A stretch of 64,000 nt of DNA from NCBI GenBank assembly GCA_029851415.1, contig CM056743.1, positions 28,904,405 through 28,968,404 of the forward strand, given 5' to 3'. This document shows positions 11,780 through 24,900 of the stretch, in pieces. The notes under the pieces are model-generated. The model was given only the letters and a program-made list of their open reading frames with translations. It made no database searches and was not told the DNA's origin. Source of the DNA: Eretmocerus hayati. Taxonomy: Eukaryota > Arthropoda > Insecta > Hymenoptera > Aphelinidae. Every line of letters begins with the position of its first letter. Positions within the stretch are counted from its first letter, which is position 1. Made by a program: the position numbers and the translations under genes.

Positions 11780-14700
11780 TCACATTTCTACAGCTAATAT
11801 TATATTCCTTAGATCAAAATCGCTTAGATGATGAATTATTTCCTCAATACATAAGGCAGGAAGTGACCTTCCCAATAAAGCAACCAAGGATTTTCTTGAT
11901 GGTTCCAATAGTGAACATCTACTCTTACCACGCTCCATTTGCAATTTTAACAAGTAACCATAGATAGGATATTTAGTTCTTAAATCGCTGTTCGAAGTTA
12001 TGCTCTCTAGATCATGGTTGTTACAATAATATACCATTCGTTCAGGAGTTTTCAACAACACGTCAAATAATGTCGAGTGGTTATCCAATTTCACAGATGC
12101 CATCGAATTCTTCTCTTCTGCACACTGTCGCGCGAATGAAACTCTATCGAAAGAATCACTTGATGATTGCGGAATATTTTGACACAAGTAAATATTGATT
12201 GGGCTAGAGTGAAGTCCTAGACAATGCAATTTAGTGAATTGTTTGAGAAAGAGAACAACGATTTCTTTCCATCTTTGCTCATGAAGAGCTTTGCAGTCAC
12301 GAAAAAAATTCAAACAAGATCTACCCGTATAATCAACAATATTTATATCAGAACCATGTTCAAGAAGTATCGTTATTTGTTTGCAAAACCAACTCGAATT
12401 TTGTTGTTGTAAATGTTTTTCTGTGAAAATGGCTATACAAAATTTACGTAAAGGCGTTTCTTGGAATATATTCCGGGCATTAACGTCAGCCCCGTTTTTT
12501 ATTAGGAGAAGTAATAAATCTGGGTCCAAAGTTTGTGCGTAATGCAATGGTGTTTGTAACTGATAATCTCGTGCGTTGATATCTGCACCATTATCCAAAA
12601 AAGATTGGACTATTTCTTTCGTTGGTGCATTTCGATGCCCTTGTAATAATAGCACGTGAAGAGGTGTTTGATTTGCATCATTAAGACAATTGATAAACTT
12701 CTTCTTCAACTGTCTATCAGCAACATCATTCAACACAAACCTTATAACTGACAGGAAACCTAGAGCACACGCTATATGAAAATGAGTAGGCTTGAACTCT
12801 CTCGTGAATTTCACACACGTGTAAAAGAAGAGATTTTCACATTCGGCGATTGAATCATCATGCGGTGGATGATGAGAAAATGCGCACTCCAAAGGAGTTT
12901 CTCTATCATTATTGATCAAGTTAGGATTGGCACCATTACTAAGTAACAATTTTGCCTGTTGGAAATGTCCAAAACGCATAGAGAGATGCAATGGAGTGCT
13001 TTTATTAAACTCTTGGAACTCTGGAAGTTGAACGATTCCATTTATCTCATCTGGATGGAGACTCAGATGAGTCAGAAGCTCTCCAGAATTCAATTGACAA
13101 ATAATACTAAGTATATGTGTTGAGGGAAATTTCTGATATTTTAAACTTCCATCTGCAGTACTGGGAGCAGAGTGAATTGATAGGAGCATTTTAGCTAAAA
13201 CATTCTTAGAAGAAGTTGCATGCTCATCAACATTCAGTTCATCAATGATCATGTCAAAAGGACTTTTATCCAATCCATTTTTTAATGAGACATTACCTCC
13301 ATACTCCAATAGAAGAGTAATAACTTCCAACTGGTGGTATTTCACAGCAAAGTGTAACGCTGTGAAACCAGACCAAAATGGAGATCCAAAAGTAACTTGA
13401 GCATTCACATCAGCTCCATTTGTGATGAGATATTGAATCACCTTACATTTGTTCGTGGTACACAATATGTGTAGAAGAGAAAATCCTACATCATCAACAG
13501 CATTCCCAGGAACATTTTCGAACTTTTCCAATAATAAAGTAAATATTTCAGTGGACTTTGATTCAAAAGCAATGTGAATGGGTGTTTTGCCCAGGGTATC
13601 TTGCATCACAACATTTGCGTCATGATCTAAAAGATACTTTACTGCTGCTACAGATTTACAGCGTACAGCCAGAGCCAAAGATGGAAGACCATTCCATGTA
13701 GCTGAGAGGAAATCATCAGTATCATTCATATTACCCTCAGATCTGAGTTTTGCAAAGCACTCTGTGACATTTTCACAACGAGCTACTCTTAAAGGCCATG
13801 AAAGTCTCTTATACTTGAGGTAATGAGTGAAACTGAAATGTTCATTAGTCAATATGGCATAAATGGATTCTTTCTTGGTCAAAAATGCACATTTCAACAG
13901 AAGCAGGTATTGCTGATTGCGAAGAGAAGCTGGGGTTTCCATTAGAAGTTTGATGACATTTAGGCATTCATAGTACATGGCGAAATGTAACGCTCCCCAT
14001 CCCTCCCATGGCAACTTTACTTGGCAATAGACAGGGTCTGCCATTTTAACAAAATGTTCCACAATGGATGGATTATCTCTAGTACATGCAATATGATAGT
14101 GGGTAAGCCCTTGAGAATTAGCAGGATTTGAGAATACATATATGTGGGCTGCCAAAATGAGATCTATGATCGCTTCATTTCTCAAATGATCTGCAAGGTG
14201 AAGAGCTGTCATACCTTTTGCATCTTTTATTGTGATGTCAGCTCCACAATGCAGTAAAAACTCAACCACTTCTATACAGCCGAACAAAACAGCACAGTGT
14301 AGTGGTGTATATCCCGAGTAGAATAAAGAGTCCTCTTTAATAGCTTCGTTGATATGTTCTCCTTGGTTCAGCTGTAGCAACTTCTTCACTAAATTGAGAC
14401 TATTCCTCATGCAAGCTACATGCAAATGGCTGAACTTATCACGATTCTGATAGTTTTTAACATCATAAGATAAGATGAGATCAATCACTGAAGTATTTTC
14501 CATTCTAGCTGCCATAGTAAGTGGTGAGTCACCTTCATAGCACTCAGCACTAATATTAGCACCTTTGTCTAATAAGATTTCCACAAATTCACAATTCCTT
14601 GAGATAACCGCCAAATGTAATGGTGTATGAACTGGATGAGGAGTTTTTAGATTCACTGGAGCACCGCTTTCAATGAGAAGTTGAACCAAAGCCTTATTTC

Positions 14701-14833
14701 CACTCCGAATAGCATCTCGGAGCATGTAATGATTCTTTAAATCATATTGATGGTGAGTCTCATTGAGAAAAGTGATAGGGGGTATATAACTATGCGCCGA
14801 AAAAACTTTGTGCCGAAAAAATATCGATATCAT
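11780..14833 (-). CDS. Ankyrin-repeat protein with PRANC-like C-terminus (copy 2), 5' end replaced by a transposon terminus
   Basis: One frame of 1017 residues, a tandem paralogue of the 4827-7853 gene along its whole length, with about 15 ankyrin units and a PRANC-like tail (LPALCIEEIIHHLSDFDL). Homology to copy 1 begins only at PITFLNETHH. The 18 residues before it (MISIFF to SYIP) are encoded by the terminal inverted repeat of the 21-kb element, which interrupts the gene after codon 8. The original start (ATG GGT GTT TTA) is 21 kb away at 35837. The reading frame stays open across the junction, so a chimeric protein starting at 14833 is possible if a promoter is available. Otherwise the next in-frame ATG, in the conserved NHYMLRDAI, could be used. 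I see no stop or frameshift in the body. Function is as for copy 1; expression is uncertain. Confidence 0.85.
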   Translation of the reverse strand: MISIFFRHKVFSAHSYIPPITFLNETHHQYDLKNHYMLRDAIRSGNKALVQLLIESGAPVNLKTPHPVHTPLHLAVISRNCEFVEILLDKGANISAECYEGDSPLTMAARMENTSVIDLILSYDVKNYQNRDKFSHLHVACMRNSLNLVKKLLQLNQGEHINEAIKEDSLFYSGYTPLHCAVLFGCIEVVEFLLHCGADITIKDAKGMTALHLADHLRNEAIIDLILAAHIYVFSNPANSQGLTHYHIACTRDNPSIVEHFVKMADPVYCQVKLPWEGWGALHFAMYYECLNVIKLLMETPASLRNQQYLLLLKCAFLTKKESIYAILTNEHFSFTHYLKYKRLSWPLRVARCENVTECFAKLRSEGNMNDTDDFLSATWNGLPSLALAVRCKSVAAVKYLLDHDANVVMQDTLGKTPIHIAFESKSTEIFTLLLEKFENVPGNAVDDVGFSLLHILCTTNKCKVIQYLITNGADVNAQVTFGSPFWSGFTALHFAVKYHQLEVITLLLEYGGNVSLKNGLDKSPFDMIIDELNVDEHATSSKNVLAKMLLSIHSAPSTADGSLKYQKFPSTHILSIICQLNSGELLTHLSLHPDEINGIVQLPEFQEFNKSTPLHLSMRFGHFQQAKLLLSNGANPNLINNDRETPLECAFSHHPPHDDSIAECENLFFYTCVKFTREFKPTHFHIACALGFLSVIRFVLNDVADRQLKKKFINCLNDANQTPLHVLLLQGHRNAPTKEIVQSFLDNGADINARDYQLQTPLHYAQTLDPDLLLLLIKNGADVNARNIFQETPLRKFCIAIFTEKHLQQQNSSWFCKQITILLEHGSDINIVDYTGRSCLNFFRDCKALHEQRWKEIVVLFLKQFTKLHCLGLHSSPINIYLCQNIPQSSSDSFDRVSFARQCAEEKNSMASVKLDNHSTLFDVLLKTPERMVYYCNNHDLESITSNSDLRTKYPIYGYLLKLQMERGKSRCSLLEPSRKSLVALLGRSLPALCIEEIIHHLSDFDLRNIILAVEM
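14775..14779. repeat. Target-site duplication, left copy (ATAGG)
   Basis: ATAGG directly precedes the left terminal repeat and recurs at 35812-35816. Joining the two flanks with one ATAGG gives GTGATAGGTTCTATTGG, exactly the sequence of the uninterrupted paralogue at about 7831-7847. Confidence 0.85.
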
Positions 14834-14873
14834 AGTGAATGTGGCCGCGAGTCGCTTGAAGTTACGAAGTCAA
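14780..14873 (+). repeat. Left terminal inverted repeat of the 21-kb element
   Basis: About 94 bp; carries GCCGAAAAAA twice, followed by ATATCGATAT. The base changes at 14831-14834, compared with the right copy, create the CAT that serves as the ATG of the chimeric ankyrin frame on the minus strand. Confidence 0.85.
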
Positions 14874-15955
14874 AGTAACCTAGCCAGACGCATACAGAAC
14901 TGGCAATTCTTAACGCGAAAAGTTCAGTCTGTCCACGACAAGTAGCTGGAATGTGTTCTTCATCTGGAAGAAAACTCATGCAACTCGCAGTTATAATGAA
15001 CATGCGGTTAGATGTGAAAAAAGATGATTCTTGTTTAGAGATTCGGCGACGAATATTTCTTTGAGATTTCATTTCATGTAGATTTCTCGAATGAATCGTA
15101 TTTGTTGCTTATGTGTATGGAGCAAAACGATCTTTAAAACGACCTTGTTCTAAAATGTAACCAGTCAAATCAATTCTAAAGAGCAATTCTTTACATTCCC
15201 CTTGTTTAGTCCATTTTGATACATTTTTTATCACTCATCTAATAACTCAATGAAGAACACATTCTCTTGTGATGAAAACGCCTCGAAAGTCGGTAAATTG
15301 ACAAGGATAAGTGATAATTTTATGATATTTGGGGTGATCCGCTCGATCTTTTTTACACTTCGTAGTATTGAATTTGATCACTTAGATGTCAAGCCCGACT
15401 TTGCTGCTGAGGGATAGAAAAATTGCGAACATCTGGCTTTTATTGAGCGACAAAATTTGAGAATTCCGCTAATGAAATCGGCCTGAGCAAAGTTTACTCA
15501 ATTTTTTCATAGTTACTGAAAAGGATTGGGATAGAGGATCCGATGGGCTACCATGGGATGAGATTCGCACAACCGGATATATTTGTTGAGCGTTTTACGA
15601 TATGGGACATTTTTTCAATAAATTAGAACGAAGATTCAGAGGAATAATTTTTTGGTCCCTGCTGGGCGGAAATATGTTTTGAATCAATAAAACCTCCTAT
15701 TTTCTTATATTCATCAGTGAACATGAATGAAAGCTGTCGACAGTTCTCGAGCAAAAACAGACCCTAAATGACAGGGATGATGGAACTTTGCACAGTAGCA
15801 AAAGGGACACACTTGATGAACAATAATCATTCATTTAATTGTATATACTGTACATTATACATTGGCAAATATATTGGCAACAATATCACAACATTTTTAA
15901 TCAAAGAATAGAATAATTATAATCAACACAAAGTAGTCCTAGTCCACACTTATTC

Positions 15956-18900
15956 TTAAGTTAATCTTCTGCTTTTTACGGGGATGACGTAATCATCAAA
16001 ATTCTTAGGCTTTGGTGTCCTTTTACTCCTACCATTTCCTTCTTTCCTGCTATCTTGAGGTTGGAGAACACCTTTAGACGTACCTTTAGTCATTGGTGTG
16101 GCTTTTCGAGGATCTGCAAGAATTACTAATTTGTTAAACTGATAATACTGAATTACTTGGAATAGAGATATCCCTGGTTTGCTCAATCAATTCAGATGCC
16201 ATTGACTCAAAAATTCAGATAAGAGCTAAACTTATCAATCTCTTCTTGTGTGGACTCAAATCGGAATGGCTAAATGTCAAAACACGATCAGACCTGTATT
16301 TAATCTCCCGATCAAAGTGACATCTTTCCTATAAATGGTAGTTTTGCTTCGAGATGTAGTGACTATTTACGCTTGTATATTCAAACTAGAGGGTTGCTGG
16401 AATTCAAAGCATGAATCGTCGAGTTCCAATGACGAATATTTATATTCAAAGTCACGACGAAAATTCAATTGAAGCAGAGAAGTGGTATCTTGTCGCAAGA
16501 CTGGCGAAGTACTAAGAGTTGCTCAAAAGATAGCAAAAATGATGGCACTTTTGCCAGTATTACATGAATTGGTTTTACCATGTTGTATATTACGTTCACT
16601 TCATTTCTGTCTCAATGCAATCACGCAATATCCGTAAAAGTTCCAGATAAAATCAACCAATTATCTATATGTTGGATTTGAATGAAATCTTATCCACCGT
16701 GAAAGAGGCTTCATTTCCAATCAAAAATGAATCCAAAATCGAAAGTGAGTAGTTCCTCTCCACGTTACCACTGCTCGGATAAGTTACTTGAGACTCAAAT
16801 CATTCGATAATGCAATGAACGGAAAATATGTATGGTGTTATGAAATTTCTATCTAGAATCGATGGCAGATCAGAACAATAGTAGATTATGTACCCGAGTG
16901 CCGCAATCGCGGATTTCCATGACGAGTGCCTGCACAGGCTGGAGCCTACAGGCCTGCACCAACAGAGGCCCCCACCAAAGTGAACGACGGAAAAATGTTG
17001 ACTATCATTAGTCAAAAAAGGCACGCGTGCAAAATGTGGTCTTGAAAATATCTCTTTTGATAAATATTATGTTGACTTTGCACAATCTAGAAACAGAGTT
17101 AATTCTTCCACATTGGCCTCTATTCAAGTTTATTAGTCAGATTTTTAATGAAGTCAATGACTTTTTTACAAAATTTAAACAAACTGGAAACTGGAGTAGA
17201 GCTCAGAGTTCCAACGAAATAATTGGTTTATGCAATTTTTCGATGTTTGGGTGCTCGTAAAACTGCAAAAAATGGCATTTGCGCCTTGTTCATGGGTTTC
17301 CCGCTTCTAAGCGATTAATTTGTCTCTCGCCTGCGGCTCGGGCCGAAAACCAAATTTCTCAGAAGCGAGCTAGGACCTCATAAACATGGTGCAGAATATA
17401 CTGTTTCGTTAGTTCGAGTATACACGATGATACGAGTATACGTTTACAGTTTTTTTTGGATGACCGAAACTGAACATTTCTCTGAATATGGAATGAAATA
17501 AGGTAAGTGTACCCATCTTGCTTCTACATGCCAATCTCAGCCATGGATACTCGTAGACTTTCCCGATAATTTTTTTCTACATTTATTATTTTAAAAATGG
17601 TGCTTTGGATCGACTCCGAATCATTTCTGCGTTTCTTAGGGAATTTAAAGTGATTTTTACATTTTTCGTGTTTGCGCAGCTACGAATTCACTGAGGAAAT
17701 TGCGTTCAGTAAAATTCGCGGCAAATTTTTTAGATCCACCAATCTCAACGTAGTTTAGCACATCTGATTTCTTTTTTGAAGCCCTTCAAAACGTTCTTTA
17801 GAATTGCGAAACTCGGATCTGGAGCTATTTTATGAGCAAAATATGAAAATGCTTTGTGGAGCAAGAAGGCCAACATCATAGTGTACCCAACATGCCATCA
17901 CATGGTTATCTCGAAAGAGCATGTAGTTATGCCTTTTTTACCGCTCAGAATGTGTTCATCGCATCCAAATGGATCGAAAATAGTGGTTTGGAACGGCTTG
18001 AAGCTCCAAAGGTGGTTATACGGCGATGACAACGGATGGAAACAATTTCATGTAATTTATCGCTGATTTACATTGAGTTATATGATGGGGGCAAGTTGGG
18101 TATACAGTTTTGTAAACTCTTAAAAATCATTTTTCGGCAAAATTGAAACAGCTCGGCTCCAGCTCATTCAAATAAGACGCATCGTAGCTCATTTTGAAGG
18201 TCTTGAGACAAGCTTTACAATAAAATGAAGTGCGTTGAAAAATATTGAGATTGGCCAAGAGAAAATGCCTTAATGGGGGCAAGTTGGGTACACTTATCTT
18301 ATAAACCCATCAGTCGTCTTTATCACGGACGTTCTTATTCATAGAACGTGATCAGATGATGACGAGAATTCTGAAATTTGTGATTGATGTTATATCTGAT
18401 TCGAAAGACGACAAACTTATAATAGAATTTGAATCATAACCGTTTCTAACGTTTAGTTCGTGAAACGTGCACAGACATTGCGCGAGAACTTGATTCCACG
18501 CACAGTTTACCCGTAAATGTAAATCTGTGCGTGAAGTCATTTCCGCATTACTTCACGCAATGCGAATAATGAAGAGAAGTTAGATTTTTTTAGAACTCTG
18601 CTCACGAAATTGCAAAATAGTACATTTCGCACCGAGTTCATGAGGTTGTAGCTCGCTTCTGAACGATCGCTTTTCGACCCGAGCTGGAGGCGAGGGTTGA
18701 AATGATCGCTCGGAAGCGGCGAACCTCATGTGCAAGGTGCGAAAGTTATTTTTCGCAATTTTGTAGGCGGCCAAACATTTAAAAATTGCGAAAAAAAAAA
18801 TTTTCTGCGGAGATCCACGATTTTGCTGCAAGGTAAGCGCGTAGAGTTAAGATAGAAAGAATACATTTTCAATGCTTATGAAATTTTATGCAATATTATG

Positions 18901-21900
18901 CCAAAGTGAAGATGTTTCGAAGGTAACTAGAAATGTCCAATAATCAATGATGGTCAATTTTATTGCACGAAACCCTCAAATTTTGGAAACTTGACAAATT
19001 AGGAAAAACGCTCCCCTTACATAGGCCCTCACCAGCTTGCTGCCTACGAGCCCCACCCCAATTTAATCCGTCCCTGTTTGCAGCACTAGTCATGGGAAGC
19101 CGCGATTGCGACACGATGTGCATATGATTTTTTATGATGGCATAGACGCGCGCAATGTGCTTAATTGTAGCCCGGCGACCATAAATGATTTTTTCACCTA
19201 AAATATTGATTATTGAACAGATCGAGATATTTCTACACTCTAAGAACACCGAGAACTAATTCATGGTAACTCACTTTGAGTCTTAATGCATTTTGCGTCT
19301 AGATTTTTTTTTTCTAGCATCTTTTTGGTATGGCGAGTATTCTTCTGGGGTAAAACTGTTTTCAATGCTCCTTGTTCCTTCTCCTTAGTGCTGCAGTCTA
19401 CTTCACTGATTTCTCGAGTCGCCCCTGGAATCAACCAAGAGTTTGAAGCATAAACTAAATCAGACTGTATCGTTTAGGATTCTGGGACGTTATTGGCGCC
19501 AGTCTGTACTGTTCTGTATCATCATCCTAGCGTGATTTCACCAATAATCCATTTTCTCATAACTGCATATGTTTCATTTCAGAGAATTTCGCGATGTGAT
19601 TTTTGGAATATTTTCCGGGCCCTCCCTGGTGACAGCATTCCGTGAAATGCAAGTGTATGAAAGAAGAAATCGATTGAGATCGAGGATATATTGCCGTGAT
19701 TACGATATTCTCACAGTTCTTTCGATAGAAGAATTATTTCAGAAAAACAGTCAAACACTAGGTCAATAAAACCGAGCAGTAGGGGCTTGCCTTAAGATCC
19801 GCGTAGAAAATCTAGGTTGATTTAATGTGAGTTGTTATCTGGACCAAAATAACTTCAAAATGAAAAGTCACAGCGTTTCTCACCTTCCTGTCCCTTTTCT
19901 AACAGAATGTTATGAGTGGAAGAAGTTTCTCCTGACGAATTCAGTTCATTTTTTTCCGAGGCAGAGTAATTCATGGCTGTGGCATCTTCAATGGACTCTC
20001 CCTGCGATCCAAAGATCGAGTTAGATGAGTTTCTCTCTGAGGAATTCTCAATGAGTTCGTCTACCACTGGGGCATAGGATTGAATCAGATGCGATTCTTC
20101 TGTTCCATTTCGTTGACTTTGTTCCAACTCTACTCCTGAGTTTTCGTTGTCATAAGTCTCGAATAGGATGGCTGAAAAGAAAACAGTTCTCAATTAAATC
20201 AGCTCGATTGACTTCATTTAACCAATCATCCGTTGCGACCGTCTATTTGAGTACCTTCATCGACTTGTTCAAGCGTCTCGGAGAGGGTCTCATCATCTGT
20301 ACTGCACGTCGAGTCTGCGAAGTGTAAAATTCAAATCAGGTACTGAATTCTCAAGATATTGATGCGAAAAATCATAATCGAGATTATAAAATATTTGCAA
20401 ATTTTGCTGATAGCAGCCCAAAAAATCCGCGTTCCATTCGTTGTGGGTGCGTTGCAGCGTTTTGAAACCACTGCTATTGTGTTCTATAAGTCTAATTATG
20501 TAGGTAATGATTTTTCGGATATGTTTCTGGCATACTGCTACGAACTGCCACCGGAGCCATCAGTTCACGAATTAAGCAGAACCCGTTGAAATCGCTGTTT
20601 TCTTAGAAAAATACTTTCTCTGCGATTCGCGAAGCATTCTGACGTGTAAGAGAAGAATTCAAATCAGATTCCAATTCTACGTCAAAAAGTCATGAAAAAA
20701 ATCATATACGCGTATGGTGGACATTTCGGACCCAAAATTTTGGTGATCGAATACAAGGACGTAGAAAACTCAGAAAATCAGATACTCGCCAGACAAAAAA
20801 TTCACACAAAAGAATGTCAATAATGGTAGAAAAATTCATTCTAGAGTACCGCGAGGTGCACAAATCTACAAATGTGAAAAATCTTAGTTAGGGATTTTGG
20901 TGATGGAAAAAATCAACCTTGAAACCCAGATACACAATGAATCCACATATGCTGAATTGACTCACTTCTAACTACACATGTGATAATAATCAAGCTTCAC
21001 CACAGGTGATTAGAGAGACTTAATGCCCACAGTGTAACAAAAAACGAGGTTGGAAACATTCAACTACCTTTATTCTTCCAAAAGCTACTACCCATCGAAA
21101 GTGCCATAATTGTGGGCCTTTTGACGCAAATAACTATTCTTTCTCGTCAACAAAGTTTGTAGACAATACCAGAACTTCAGTCAGTGTATACCGAAGTATG
21201 TGAAAATCTCACTCAAAATACATCCACATCCATGCAGGGAATTTCGAGCTCCAGATTCAAGAAGGGAGCGAACGCAAAGGTGGGAAGAATGTGGATGATA
21301 TATTTCTCTTCCGGGAGCATTAGTCGTGACAAAGGGAAATCGTCCAAAAGTTTATGGTCGAGTTGCATCTTTGATTTTTCGATTTCGCTTCAACAGAAGG
21401 CTAAATATGGGTCTCAGTGCCGTAGGTACTAGAGAAATTTCTTCAGAATACTAGAAGAAATATTTTGCAGTTTTCATGTAATAGTGGAAGAAGAAATGTT
21501 CAAAGTTTTCTCCTAGACCTATCAAAAAAGTGTCAAGCAACTCGAGAAGGGCCATTCGAACATTCAATCACCTGCATCATCTTCATCTTGGATCATCAGC
21601 TTTTCTTTCTCGTACGGTGCATTGAATCTCTTCAGAGTGTTAGCCGCTTGTTCCAAGAAGTGCAGGGGAAGCAGACGATCGCCATTGGTTTTCCCAACAT
21701 CTTCCCATGCACGTCTGAGAAACTTCTCATTGAAGTCTGATACTGCATTCCTTGGTCTTTGATCGAAGCCTTGCTTCACCTGCTCCAGTTCTATGTGTTT
21801 CATCTGCTGAAATTCGAGCATCCGGGCTATGCAAACGGAGAGAAACGGTGATTATGAATCGCAGAATTTCGTCCAATGTCCTAAGTCCCATTCCTGTCGA

Positions 21901-24900
21901 TTATTCGAAATCAACTCATTCCATTACTTACTGAAGTAGGTCCATGTCGATGGTCTTCGATGTCCAAATATATGATTGAGATCTCTGTGATGAGTTTCGA
22001 TCGCATTGTTGACTTTGATGAATTCATCATAGCAACAAAACGTTGCAGGCTTCCGGATTTTTATCCAGTAGTTCTGTATATAATCTAACATTCCATTAAA
22101 GTGATTGCCAAACTCTTCTTTTACTTCATCTTTGAAAGCGAGGAAGGTCGGCTCGATGAGCTCTTCTGGCAGCAGGGCTAAAGCCATCAATTGTTTTATC
22201 ACCATGTACTTCTTAGGATCCTTAGTTGACATGGTTGGGTATGCGATACCTAGCCCCTCTGCATACCTCCATAAGCACTAGATAAATTTGCAAACTTACA
22301 TCCACAGTATCAACTTGACCAATATCGGTATAGTGTATAGATCGTCGAGATCCCCATCATGCATTATATCAACTACACGGCAAAGCCCGAGAATTAAATT
22401 TGGCCCTATTTTTGATAAGTGAGAAGAAAAACACTGAATTTGATACTGTCAAAATAAATTCATCGGTTATACGAGCCAATTCCATTTATCATTGCCAGGT
22501 AATAACTGACAATGATAAATGGAATTGGCTCGTATAACTGATGAATTATTGTAATAATATCAAATTTCTGCACGAGCGATAAATGCAAACGATCGATCCC
22601 TACTGTATCGATCAAAACTTTGATAAATACTCTGAATTCACTTTTAATGAAAAGAAAGTCGACATTTCAGGCTAGTGTAGCAGGAGATGAAATATAGAAT
22701 CAGATTCACGTTCAGCGACCCAAGGAGCTGATATACATGATTTTCATCGATTTTCCACATTTCGACTGATTTTGACCTTCAATATCTCGAATAACGATAA
22801 CCATCATCAGGAGGGTCTATTGAGAGTTTCGAATGGAATCCCCCTGTATCTCTTGGCAAACCATGTGAAATTCATCCCGAAATCATTTATTCCCTAGTAC
22901 GTAATACATGCTCTATCGAGGCCCAACTCAACTTTTCTGAGGTAGTGAAATCTGTGACTCATTCTAAGTTTTGAAACCTCACCTAGGATCATGATACAAA
23001 AACTTAGAATTTGACGTGGTTCTGATATGATAGTGGGAGTATGCTTCAAGACTCAGAGCTCAATGAATTCTATAATTGGAGCGAGATAGGCATTTCTCAA
23101 GAAATAATATCATGAAATTTTACCTGGCACCAGTGGAAAAAACATCCGATGATGACTGCTCCAAAAACTTCCTTTAAAGCATCTTGGAGGGCAATCTCGA
23201 AATCAACTAGACCCTTGCGTATTGTGACCTTGAGAGTGGTTTTCATTTCTCCGAACAAGGTTACGTAATACGGTTTAGCCTTGGAAGGCATGAGGGCCCA
23301 CGCATAAGCAAATGCCTGCAACGGATAGACATTTAATGATTATCATATTATCTATCATATCTCCCTAAATATCTCGTATTCAACTCAATTGAGCTCATGG
23401 CATTAGGAGATATCAATAGAATTTCACTGCGTGAGTCAGATTGAGAAAGTGGCGGTGTGGGTTGACGATTTGAGAAATAGCGAAAAACGTACCTGTGTGT
23501 AAAGCCGAACCATGAATGTCAAGAGTTGGTAGAGTCCTTTGATTTTGATTCTCGCTAAGTACGTGCAGTCAAAGTGGCCTATTTCTCCTTTTTTTGCATT
23601 CTTTGCCATCTCAATATCCCATATCAGCAACATAGATTCTTTCCCAGATCCAATCTTCTTACAATCAAATTTGACATTAGGCATCACTCCAGATGGATCT
23701 TCTCTAAGCAGATAGGATTTCCCTTCTTCCGTTGTGAGATAATCACATAGCTCTTCGAGAGTCTTTATCCCCCTACGTCCTGTTTTTTGTCGCTTCCTTC
23801 TGTGGGTATACATGCTTTTCCTGATATTTGGCATGAATGGCATAAACCTTGAGACCATAGTGTGCCTGCAGGAGGGATGACGATCTTCATTTCTCTTCAA
23901 TCCATATTGATGTGATCCATTTTGATATTGTATTTTTCAGAAATGATGGATCATGTCGTTTTTTACTGAATCAGCTTTTCACCCGGTATACTGTGTCGTA
24001 TGAAAATTTCAAGAGAGGCATTTCAAAATTCGTAGAAAATCTATCAATTCGTGTATCTAAAATATTTTTCCATGATTTTTGACTGATGAAAATCGACTTT
24101 GAAAAACCAAAGTAAATTTCCTTTTCACCTAAGAAGTTTCATTTCGAAGGTCCTCCATTCAGTCGTAAAAATTGCAGCGAGGTTTTGTTGAAAGATCCAT
24201 TATCCACGATTTTCTCATTCTACACGTTCCTATGCGACCTATCGCGTATTGAGACCCGATCTTCGCAGAGAAAACATTTCATACGGAGGGTTTTACGTAG
24301 ACACGGGACTGTGCACTAGCTCTACTTCTTGTCGCTTCATTCAAGTGTTGAAATCTATCCAAGAAACATGGAACAGCATGATTTTACCGTAAATTTTTGT
24401 AATATTTCCGGATATGTTATCAGATTCGGCTCCAGATATGAACGATGAACGCTATTCCCATTTTCATTAAAAGAGAGATCGATGTAGGTCACGTTTGAGA
24501 TGGAATCTGATAGCATATCTGGAAAATTCGCGAAATTTCACCTTGGAATTATGCCCTTTAGTAACATTCTGGGTAGATTTTAATATTGCTATATAGCCAA
24601 AAGAAGTATAACCGGTGCACAGTTCCGTGTCTCTGTAGGCGCCCATACATGACATGTTTCTCTCCAAAGCTTGATACTGGAAAAAGAAAGGTCGTGGCAA
24701 AAAAGCAGGTTTTGAATTGTTGTTTTTTTGTTGAAATAATGTTTTCTCGCGTCATCTGACCTGTTAAATACGATGGCAGTATCGTAAGAACGCTAAGATG
24801 CGTTCAAAATGAGTAGAAAGTGTGGTGTTTTAAATATCGTATTGTGGTAACGATACGCTATCATTCTATTGGTTTTACAGGCACGTGGGAGAAAGTACTT

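Noticed and set aside
4827..14833. Bacterial (Wolbachia) contig or polydnavirus segment
   Set aside because: Neighbouring genes have spliceosomal introns and animal transposons. Polydnavirus ankyrin proteins are short and lack this long array and tail; no segment-joining direct repeats were seen.
24467..24755. Possible FLYWCH-type exon of the MULE gene
   Set aside because: Phase of exons 5 and 6 already joins directly (CA|G), and no frame here gives a convincing WxC or usable acceptor-donor pair.
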